Notes under the pieces: generated by a model
Seen by the model: the letters and a program-made list of their open reading frames with translations, nothing else
What the model was told of the DNA's origin: nothing
Databases searched by the model: none
DNA from: Lolium rigidum
Lineage: Eukaryota; Streptophyta; Magnoliopsida; Poales; Poaceae
Assembly (NCBI RefSeq): GCF_022539505.1
Contig: NC_061512.1
Coordinates: forward strand, 154,735,962 to 154,799,961
Reading direction: 5' to 3'
DNA: 64,000 nt
Part shown: in pieces, positions 24,160 through 33,481 of the stretch
Layout: each line of letters opens with the position of its first letter
How positions within the stretch are numbered: position 1 is the first letter of the stretch
Made by a program: the position numbers and the translations under genes

Positions 24160-25764
24160 TGATACGTCTCCGACGTATCGATAATTTCTTATGTTCCATG
24201 CCATATTATTGATGATACCTACATGTTTTATGCACACTTTATGTCATATTCGTGCATTTTCTGGAACTAACCTATTAACAAGATGCCGAAGTGCCGATTC
24301 TTGTTTTCTCGCTGTTTTTGGTTTCAGAAATCCTAGTAACGAAATATTCTCGGAATTGGACGAAATCAAGTCCCAGGGGCCTATTTTGCCACGAACCTTC
24401 CAGAAGACCGAAGAGCATACGAAGTGGGGCCACGAGGTGGCGACACCACAAGGCGGCGCGGCCAAGGAGGGGCCCGCGCCGCCCTATGGTGTGGGCCCCT
24501 CGTCAGCCCTCCGACTCCGCCCTTCCGCCTACTTAAAGCCTCCGTCGCGAAACCCCTGATGCGAAAAACCACGATACGGAAAACCTTACTGAGACGCCGC
24601 CGCCGCCGATCCCATCTCGGGGGATTATGGAGATCTCCTCCGGCACCCTGCCGGAGAGGGGATTCATCTCCCGGAGGACTCTACACCGCCATGGTCGCCT
24701 CCGGAGTGATGAGTGAGTAGTTCACCCCTGGACTATGGGTCCATAGCGAGTAGCTAGATGGTTGTCTTCTCCTCATTGTGCTTCATTGTTGGATCTTGTG
24801 AGCTGCCTAACATGATCAAGATCATCTATCCGTAATACTCTATGTTGTGTTTGTCGGGATCCGATGGATAGAGAATACCATGTCATGTTAATTATCAAGT
24901 TATTACATATGTGTTGTTTATGATCTTGCATGCTCTCCGTTACTAGTAGAGGCTGCGGCCAAGTTTTTACTTTTAACTCCAAGAGGGAGTATTTATGCTC
25001 GATAGTGGGTTCATGCCCGCATTGACACCTGGGACGATGTGACGAAAGTTCTAAGGTTGTGTTGTGCTGTTGCCACTAGGGATAAAACATTGGCGCTATG
25101 TCCAGAGGATGTAGTTGTTGATTACATTACGCACCATACTTAATGCAATTGTATCGTTGTTAGCAACTTAATACTGGAGGGGTTCGGATGATAACCTGAA
25201 GGTGGACTTTTTAGGCATAGATGCGGTTGGATGGCGGTCTATGTACTTTGTCGTAATGCCCAATTAAATCTCACTATACTTATCATGTCATGTATGTGCA
25301 TTGTTATGCTCTCTCTATTTGTCAATTGCCCGACTGTAATTTGTTCACCCAACATGCTTTTATCTTATGGGAGAGACACCTCTAGTGAGCTGTGGACCCC
25401 GGTCCATTCTTTAATACTTGAAATACAAATCTGTCTGCAATACTTGTTTTTACTATTTTCTCTCGCAAACAATCATCTTCCACACAATACGGTTAATCCT
25501 TTGTTACAGCAAGCCGGTGAGATTGACAACGTCACTTGTTTCGTTGGGGTAAAGTACTTTGGTTGTGTTGTGCGGGTTCCACGTTGGCGCCGGAATCTCC
25601 GGTGTTGCGCCGCACTACATCCCGCCGCCATCAACCTTCAACGTGCTTCTTGGCTCCTCCTGGTTCGATAAACCTTGGTTTCTTTCTGAGGGAAAACTTG
25701 CTGCTGTGCGCATCATACCTTCCTCTTGGGGTTGCCCAACGAACGTGTGAAATACACGCCATCA
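24160..25764 (+). repeat. Element C left LTR
   Basis: 1,605 bp, TGATACGTCTCCGACGTATC... to ...CGCCATCA. Confidence 0.95.
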
Positions 25765-25775
25765 AGCTCTTTTTA

Positions 25776-25793
25776 TGGCGCCGTTGCCGGGGA
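25776..25793 (+). promoter_or_regulatory. Element C primer-binding site, tRNA-Asp type
   Basis: TGGCGCCGTTGCCGGGGA, 11 nt after the left LTR. Confidence 0.88.
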
Positions 25794-26019
25794 GATCAAG
25801 ACACGCTGCAAGGGGAGTCTCCACTTCTCAATCTCTTTACTTTGTTTTTGTCTTGCTTTATTTTATTTACTACTTTGTTTGCTGCATTATATCAAAACAC
25901 AAAAAAATTAGTTGCTAGCTTTACTTTATTTGCTATCTTGTTTGCTATATCAAAAACACAAAAAAAAATTAGTTACTTGCATTTACTTTATCTAGTTTGT
26001 TTTATTTACTACTATTAAA

Positions 26020-26700
26020 ATGAGTAATCCTGAAGTTGAAGTTCGTTCATTTAAGCAACAAGGGGAGAATGTTTAAAAGATGCTTGGTATAGAATTAGTG
26101 ATGCCCATAATAGGTGCACTAAGAAACACTCCACCACTATCCTACTCAGGAATTTTTATGTTGGTATCTCTAGCTGGAATAGATATGTTCTTGATTGTCT
26201 CGCGGGAGGTAATTTCCTAGGCGCTCCCGCTTTAGAAGCTAGCTGCATCATTGAGAGTTTATTTGGAACACCACCTGTTAATGAAACTAAAATTGAAACC
26301 TCCCTTGAGGATGTTATGAAAAAATTGGAAACCATAGAGAAAAATTTTCCGAGTGTTGAAACTAAGTTGGAGATATTACTTGATAAAGCTGATGAACTTG
26401 ATAAATCCCTAGGAGGAATTGATGAAAGAATTAGTGTCCTAGGAACTTGTGTTGACCATGATAATCAAATTAATAGGATTGGCGAACTTGAAAAAGCTAT
26501 GGGAACCTTGGGTTCAACCTTTTCATCTTTACGAGTTTAGAGAGAAAGCTTATGTGGGAAAGGAGCAAAAGTTTATGTATGTCTCTAAAGTGCCTAAACC
26601 AAAGAAATATTATTATAGGCCTAAAATTGACAAAGCCCCTAGTACCACTACAAATGGGGGAGCTTATGATATCAATGCTACATCTCTCGATGTTACTTGA
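26020..26700 (+). pseudogene. Element C gag-like ORF, frameshifted
   Basis: Same protein as in A, from ATG at 26020 (MSNPEVEVRS) to a stop at 26698-26700 (YDINATSLDVT). At least two frame breaks are seen. One lies near 26066-26080, where a purine run is shorter than in A and is followed at once by a stop. The other lies near 26530-26545, where the frame changes before the YVGKEQKFMYVSKVPKPK segment. The central coiled-coil stretch (26316-26540) is still open. Confidence 0.8.
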
Positions 26701-26763
26701 GTTACACTTTCTGCGCCTAGCTGAAAGGCGTTAAAGAAAAGCGCTTATGGGAGACAACCCATG
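26699..26763 (+). other. Conserved post-ORF block with possible RNA hairpins (element C copy)
   Basis: Hairpin 1: CGCCT (26714-26718) pairs with AGGCG (26726-26730) over a 7-nt loop. Hairpin 2: ATGGG (26747-26751) pairs with CCCAT (26758-26762) over a 6-nt loop. Confidence 0.5.
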
Positions 26764-29274
26764 TTTTTACTCCGATATTTTTGTTTTATATTTATGTCTT
26801 GGAAGTTGTTTACTACTGTAGCAACCTCTCCTTATCTTAGTTTTATGTTTTGTTGTTCCAAGTAAAGTCTTTGCTAGAAAAGTAAGTACTAGATTTGGAT
26901 TACTGCGCGAGTTCCAGATTTCGTTGCTTGTCACGAATCTGGGTCTATCTCCCTGTAGGTAGCTCAGAAAATTACGCCAATTTACGAGCATGATCCTCAG
27001 ATATGTACGCAACTTTCATTCAATTTGAGCATTTTCGTTTGAGCAAGTCTGGTGGCCTAATAAAATCCATCTTTACGGACTGTTCTGTTTTGACAGATTC
27101 TGTCTATTATTTCGCATTGCCTCTTTTGCTATGTTGGATGAATTTCTTTGATCCATTAATGTCCAGTAGCTTTATGCAATGTCCAGAAGTGTTAAGAATG
27201 ATTGTGTCACCTCTGAACATGTGAATTTTTATTATGCACTAACCCTCTAATGAGTTGTTTCGAGTTTGGTGTGGAGGAAGTTTTCAAGGATCAAGAGAGG
27301 AGTATGATGCAATATGATCAAGGAGAGTGAAAGCTCTAAGCTTGGGGATGCCCGGTGGTTCACCCCTGCATATTATAAGAAGACTCAAGCGTCTAAGCTT
27401 GGGGATGCCCAAGGCATCCCCTTCTTCATCGACAACATTATCGGGTTCCTCCCCCGAAACTATATTTTTATTCCGTCACATCTTATGTACTTTGCTTGGA
27501 GCGTCGGTTTGTTTTTGTTTTTTGTCTTGTTTGAATAAAATGGATCCTAGCATTCACTTTATGGGAGAGAGACACGCTCCGCTGTAGCATATGGACAAAT
27601 ATGTCCTTAGGCTCTACTCATAGTATTCATGGCGAAGTTCTTCTTCGTTAAATTGTTATATGGTTGGAATTGGAAAATGATACATGTAGTAAATTGCTAT
27701 AATGTTTTGGATAATTTGATACTTGGCAATTGTTGTGCTCATGTTTAAGCTCTTGCATCATATACTTTGCACCCATTAATGAAGAAATACTTAGAGCTTG
27801 CTAATTTGGTTTGCATATTTGGTTTCTCTAGAGTCTAGATAACATCTAGTATTGAGTTTTGAACAACAAGGAAGACGGTGTAGAATCTTATAATGTTTAC
27901 AATATGTCTTTTATGTGAGTTTTGCTGTACCGTTCATCCTTGTGTTTGGCCTAAACCTTGTATCGAGAGGGAATACTTCTCATGCATCCAAAATACTTGA
28001 GCCAACCACTATGCCATTTGTGTCCACCATACCTACCTACTACATGGTATTTATCCGCCATTCCAAAGTAAATTGCTTGAGTGCTACCTTTAAAATTCCA
28101 TCATTCACCTTTGCAATATATAGCTCATGGGACAAATAGCTTAAAAACTATTGTGGTATTGAATATGTACTTATGCACTTTATCTCTTATTAAGTTGCTT
28201 GTTGTGCGATAACCATGTTTTACGGGGACGCCATCAACTATTCTTTGTTGAATATCATGTGAGTTGCTATGCATGTCCGTCTTGTCTGAAGTAAGAGAGA
28301 TCTACCACCTTTATGGTTGGAGCATGCATATTGTTAGAGAAGAACATTGGGCCGCTAACTAAAGCCATGATTCATGGTGGAAGTTTCCGTTTTGGACACA
28401 TATCCTCAATCTCATATGAGAATACTAATTGTTGCCACATGCTTATGCATTAAAGAGGAGTCCATTATCTGTTGTCCATGTTGTCCCGGTATGGATGTCT
28501 AAGTTGAGAATAATCAAAAGCGAGAAATCCAAAATGCGAGCTTTCTCCTTAGACCTTTGTACAGGGCGGCATGGAGGTACCCCATTGTGACACTTGGTTA
28601 AAACATGTGCATTGCAAAGATCCGGTAGTCCAAGCTAATTAGGACAAGGTGCGGGCACTATTAGTATACTATGCATGAGACTTGCAACTTGTAAGATATA
28701 ATTTACATAACTCATATGCTTTATTACTACCGTTGACAAAATTGTTTCATGTTTTCAAAATAAAAGCTCTAGCACAAATATAGCAATCGATGCTTTCCTC
28801 TTTGAAGGACCATTCTTTTTACTTTTATGTTGAGTCAGTTCACCTATCTCTCTCCACCTCAAGAAGCAAACACTTGTGTGAACTGTGCATTGATTCCTAC
28901 ATACTTGCATATTGCACTTGTTATATTACTCTATGTTGACAATTATCCATGAGATATACATGTTACAAGTTGAAAGCAACCGCTGAAACTTAATCTTCCT
29001 TTGTGTTGCTTCAATACCTTTACTTTGATTTATTGCTTTATGAGTTAACTCTTATGCAAGACTTATTGATGCTTGTCTTGAAGTACTATTCATGAAAAGT
29101 CTTTGCTTTATGATTCACTTGTTTACTCATGTCATTACCATTGCTTTGATCGCTGCATCCACTACATATGTTTACAAATAGTATGATCAAGGTTATGATG
29201 GTATGTCACTTCGAAATTATCTTTGTTATCGTTTTACCTGCTCGGGACGAGCGAGAACTAAGCTTGGGGATGCT
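26764..29274 (+). other. Element C non-coding 3' internal region
   Basis: No credible ORF. The polypurine-like motif occurs at 27336-27352, 27393-27409 and, next to the LTR, 29258-29273. Confidence 0.8.
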
Positions 29275-30828
29275 TGATACGTCTCCGACGTATCGATAAT
29301 TTCTTATGTTCCATGCCATATTATTGATGATACCTACATGTTTTATGCACACTTTATGTCATATTCGTGCATTTTCCGGAACTAACCTATTAACAAGATG
29401 CCGAAGTGCCGGTTGTTGTTTTCTGCTGTTTTTGGTTTCGAAATCCTAGTAACGAAATATTCTCGGAATTGGACGAAATCAAGTCCCAGGGGCCTATTTT
29501 GCCACGAACCTTCCAGAAGACCGAAGAGCATACAAAGTGGGGCCACGAGGTGGCGACACCACAAGGCGGCGCGACCAAGGAGGGGCCCGCGCCGCCCTAT
29601 GGTGTGGGCCCCTCGTCAGCCCTCCGACTCCGCCCTTCCGCCTACTTAAAGCCTCCGTCGCGAAACCCACGATGCGAAAAACCACGATACGGAAAACCTT
29701 GCGAGACGCCGCCGCCGCCGATCCCATCTCGGGGGATTCTGGAGATCTCCTCCGGCACCCCTGCCGGAGAGGGGATTCATCTCCCGGAGGACTCTACACC
29801 GCCATGGTCGCCTCCGGAGTGATGAGTGAGTAGTTCACCCTGGACTATGGGTCCATAGCGGTAGCTAGATGGTTGTCTTCTCCTCATTGTGCTTCATTGT
29901 TGGATCTTGTGAGCTGCCTAACATGATCAAGATCATCTATCTGTAATACTCTATGTTGTGTTTGTCGGGATCCGATGGATAGAGAATACCATGTCATGTT
30001 AATTATCAAATTATTACATATGTGTTGTTTATGATCTTGCATGCTCTCCGTTACTAGTAGAGGCTCTGGCCAAGTTTTTACTTTTAACTCCAAGAGGGAG
30101 TATTTATGCTCGATAGTGGGTTCATGCCGCATTGACACCGGGACGAGTGACGAAAAGTTCTAAGGTTGTGTTGTCTTGTTGCCACTAGGGATAAAACATT
30201 GGCGCTATGTCCGAGGATGTAGTTGTTGATTACATTACGCACCATACTTAATGCAATTGTCCGTTGTTAGCAACTTAATACTGGAGGGGGTTCGGATGAT
30301 AACCTGAAGGTGGACTTTTTAGGCATAGATGCAGTTGGATGGCGGTCTATGTACTTTGTCATAATGCCCAATTAAATCTCACTATACTTATCATGTCATG
30401 TATGTGCATTGTTCACCCAACATGCTTTTATCTTATGGGAAAGACACCTCTAGTGAACTGTGGACCCCGGTCCATTCTTTAATACTGAAATACAAATCTG
30501 CTGCAATACTTGTTTTTACTATTTTCTCTGCAAACAATCATCTTCCACACAATACGGTTAATCCTTTGTTACAGCAAGCCGGTGAGATTGAAAACCTCAC
30601 TGTTTCGTTGGGGCAAAGTACTTTGGTTGTGTTGTGCCGGTTCCACGTTGGCGCCGGAATCTCTGGTGTTGCGCCGCACTACATCCCGCCGCCATCAACC
30701 TTCAACGTGCTTCTTGGCTCCTCCTGGTTCGATAAACCTTGGTTTCTTTCTGAGGGAAAACTTGCTGCTGTGCGCATCATACCTTCCTCTTGGGGTTGCC
30801 CAACGAACGTGTGAAATACACGCCATCA
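29275..30828 (+). repeat. Element C right LTR
   Basis: 1,554 bp. It lacks a 40-bp segment present in the left LTR (25306-25345 region) at about 30414. The missing segment is bounded by TTGTT repeats in the left copy, as expected for a microhomology deletion. Confidence 0.95.
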
Positions 30829-30833
30829 AGAGC

Positions 30834-31597
30834 ATGCAAGAACATAAACAACATATATGATAGATTGATAATCAACTTGACATAGTATTCCATATTCATC
30901 GGATCCCAACAAACACAACATGTAGCATTACAAATAGATGATCTTGATCATGATAGGCAGTTCACAAGATCTAACATGATAGCACAATGAGGAGAAGACA
31001 ACCATCTAGCTACTGCTATGGACCCATAGTCCAGGGGTGAACTACTCACACATCAATCCAGAGGCGATCATGGTGATGAAGAGTCCTCCGGGAGATGATT
31101 CCCCTCTCCGGCAGGGTGCCGGAGACGATCTCCTGAATCCCCCGAGATGGGATTGGCGGCGGCGTCTCTGGAAGGTTTTCCGTATCGTGGCTCTCGGTAC
31201 TGGGGTTTTCGCGACAAAGGCTTTAAGTAGGCGGAAGGGCGGAGTCGGAGGGCTGACAGGGGGGCCACACACTAGGGCGGCGCAAGCCCCCCTTGGCCGT
31301 GCCGCCTTAGGGTGTCGGCGCCCCGTGGCCCCACTTCGTTTCTCCCTCGGTCTTCTGGAAGCTTCGTGGAAAAATAAGACCCTGGGCGTTGATTTCGTCC
31401 AATTCCGAGAATATTTCCTTTGTAGGATTTCAGAAACAAAAAACTGCAGAAAACAACAACTGGCTCTTCGGCATCTCGTCAATAGGTTTGTGCCGAAAAA
31501 TGCATAAATATGACATATAGTGTGTATAAAACATGTGAGTATCATCATAAAAGTAGCATGGAACATAAGAAATTATAGATACGTTTGAGACGTATCA
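30834..31597 (-). repeat. Element A right LTR, second segment
   Basis: Continuation of the A right LTR after element C, ending with the A-specific terminus GATACGTTTGAGACGTATCA. It is followed by the A target duplication ATGGG. Confidence 0.9.
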
Positions 31598-31602
31598 ATG
31601 GG

Positions 31603-31929
31603 TCAAACCAGCAGACCACCAATGGGTACCTGACGGGTATGCCCACGATAGTAGACCCCGAGGCTCTACTCGAGGCGCAGACTCGGGTTGACTCTCTAAA
31701 ACTTGATTCATTTAGCTGGAAGACGAAACAGAAGTTTTGTTCGAAAGATCAATTTGTTAGCTTGATAAATATTTTTGCTATGAGGATATTGGTATAACGA
31801 GTTTGGTGTATCCGACGGATCAGGAACTATTTAATTGCTCGTGGGAAAAAACATCGTGAACCTACTCAAACTCAAGTCCTTGGACTCGAATCTGGCGTAT
31901 GCTGGCGTAATTTAGCTTGGGCCACTACT
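31603..31929 (-). other. Older LTR remnant resumed after element A, then unassigned sequence
   Basis: 31603 to about 31700 continues the minus-sense Gypsy-like LTR sequence seen left of A (ACCCGAGTCTGCGCC type, read on minus). I recognise nothing in about 31750-31929. Confidence 0.35.
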
Positions 31930-32677
31930 AAATGTCCTTTTTCGAACTTTTTTTCTTCTAAAACTTGAAAAAACTCCAATTTACTTTTTGAGTTTGACGA
32001 ATCTAAAAAATCGATAAATAGGCGGTTGAAGTCGGATATAACTTTTTTGTAGATACATTTTCATATATAAAAAATCTTTTTCATCGGAGGTTCTATGCAA
32101 AATTCAGAACCAGTTTAGCGAAACATAACATCATTTTGCAAAAAGTATCGAGATTCATGTTTGTTAATTTTCCTACCAACTAGAACACATAACATATGGC
32201 CATCTCGAAGGATTTTGAAACTTAAATTTTATCATTTTCTTTTATTTTTTCTAGACTAAAAGGGGGGGGGGGTTGGGAATTTTAGACAACACTTACTAGC
32301 GGTGCACATATATAAATGCGTCACTGCTATTTGAGGTAGCAGTGGCGCACCTATACATGGTGCGCCACTGGTAACCCTAGACCCCATCTGTAACCCAACC
32401 CCACACTTACCAACGGTGCACCATGTATAGGTGCGCCACTGCTACATCAAATAGCAGTGGCGCACCTATACCTGGTGCGTCATTGGTAAGTGTGGGGGAT
32501 GGGTCAAACCTTGGCCACACATAGTAGTGGCACACTACCTCACTAGGTTCGCCACCGGTAAGTGTGATAACTGTGGCGCACCTATATGTGGTGCGCCACT
32601 GCTATATAGCAGTTGCGCACCTCTAGCATGGTGTGCCACTGCTAGCAATATTACAGTTAGTTGTTTTCCTAATAGTG
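31930..32677 (+). mobile_element. 3' end of a CACTA (En/Spm) transposon
   Basis: The right terminus reads CACTATTAGGAAAAC on the minus strand (ending 32677), a CACTA-type inverted terminus. Upstream of it lies a dense set of subterminal inverted repeats of the motif TAGCAGTGGCGCACC. Two examples are 11-bp arms at 32341-32351/32359-32369 and 15-bp arms at 32430-32444/32452-32466. The T-rich part before 32270 and the G-run at 32262-32271 are usual for this end of grass CACTA elements. The left limit is uncertain: CACTACTA at 31923 is close to a terminus, but the adjoining bases do not match the right end. No transposase is present. Confidence 0.7.
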
Positions 32678-33481
32678 TGGGTACAACACCAGCCTAAAAC
32701 GACTCAGTCAATATGGGACGGCTGCAGCCCCGTGCACCGAACCGACCAGTCTGTGAACCGGCTGACTGGACCAGGAACCTGAGCATACAGTGTGGGAGTC
32801 GGTTTTACTGACTTAAAACCGGAAGGCAGGCATGAAAATACCCAAACGACCGGTTTTATCCCTTGGGCTATAAAAGGTCTTTCTTCTTCTTTGAAGGGTT
32901 AGGTCAACCATGTTGAAGCTCTCTTTCTCTCCACCATTAATGAAACACCAAACCTTGAGGATCTCCCATTTCCCTCGACCAAACTCAAATCCATTTAGGG
33001 AAAAGAAAGTGGAGGTTCCGATTTACAATCTCACCAAGACATATTTCATTCTCCCTTGAATTCATCGAGCTAACTTGCTACTCTTGACTTACTGGGAAAC
33101 CATAGGCGGCTAGGGCCGCCTGGAGGCATTTGACTCGTGATTTGCCTTATGCAAAGTTTGTGAGGGTTTAGAGACCACATCAAGGACTACAACTAGTGAC
33201 TGAACTTACTTCGTGGAGGAGGCTCACAGAGAAAAAGTCGAGCCTTCGTGGCGCTTGGTATCCGATCGTGGATTTCCACACCTGTCCAACAACGACGTAG
33301 TCCCCCACAAGGGAGCGAACACCGGGTTTACACCTTCGTCTCCGGCGTGACTCAGTTATATCCGAACGCTTTACTACTTTTGTTTATTTTGTTATAACTT
33401 TCATGCTTGAAGTACTTGTATCATCATTATTTTTTGAATTGCGTACTTGTATCATGATCATCTTAATTAGTTTGCGTTGGA
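32678..33481 (+). repeat. LTR-like sequence, family not recognised
   Basis: It contains a TATA-like CTATAAAAGG (32869-32878). A leader-like stretch follows, with the GTCGAGCCTTCGTGGCG...GATCGTGGATTTCC type of sequence common near U5 of Triticeae LTRs. No second LTR, primer site or TSD could be assigned, so it may be a solo or truncated LTR. No gene is seen. Confidence 0.35.

Larger units (their letters stand above)
24160..30828 (+). mobile_element. Element C: same Gypsy family, nested in right LTR of A, opposite orientation
   Basis: 6,669 bp, plus orientation, TSD AGAGC (24155-24159 and 30829-30833). LTRs are 24160-25764 and 29275-30828. The tRNA-Asp primer site is perfect (25776-25793), and the polypurine tract motif CTAAGCTTGGGGATGC adjoins the right LTR. 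It carries a frameshifted copy of the A-type gag-like ORF. Confidence 0.95.
11485..31597 (-). mobile_element. Element A: Athila-lineage Gypsy retrotransposon with two nested relatives
   Basis: Outer LTR element in minus orientation with TSD ATGGG (11480-11484 and 31598-31602). After removing nested elements B and C it is about 6.8 kb. LTR termini are TGATACGTCTCAAACGTATC... and ...ACGCCATCA. The primer site (minus-strand TGGCGCCGTTGCTGGGGA, plus 23301-23318) matches the 3' end of plant tRNA-Asp with one mismatch, typical of Athila-type Gypsy elements. The interior holds a gag-like ORF (22358-23068) but no protease, RT or integrase, so it is non-autonomous. The LTR start resembles the Fatima-type group of Triticeae elements; the exact family name is uncertain. 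Confidence 0.9.

Noticed and set aside
24191..24720. Overlapping ORFs of about 98-174 codons that recur in every LTR of elements A, B and C
   Set aside because: The same frames appear at the same LTR position in each copy (for example 13657-14001, 18723-19076, 29406-29833, 31037-31566) but with frame changes between copies, on both strands, in GC-rich LTR sequence. They are LTR shadows, not genes.
25231..26018. ORFs running through the LTR end and primer site of element C (146 and 160 codons)
   Set aside because: They cross the LTR/primer-site junction and have no coding conservation among copies. They are leader shadows.
31923..31930. CACTACTA as the left terminus of the CACTA element ending at 32677
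   Set aside because: The bases after it do not match the right terminus beyond eight positions, and the flanking triplets (GGC left, TGG right) are not a duplication. The left end is left open.
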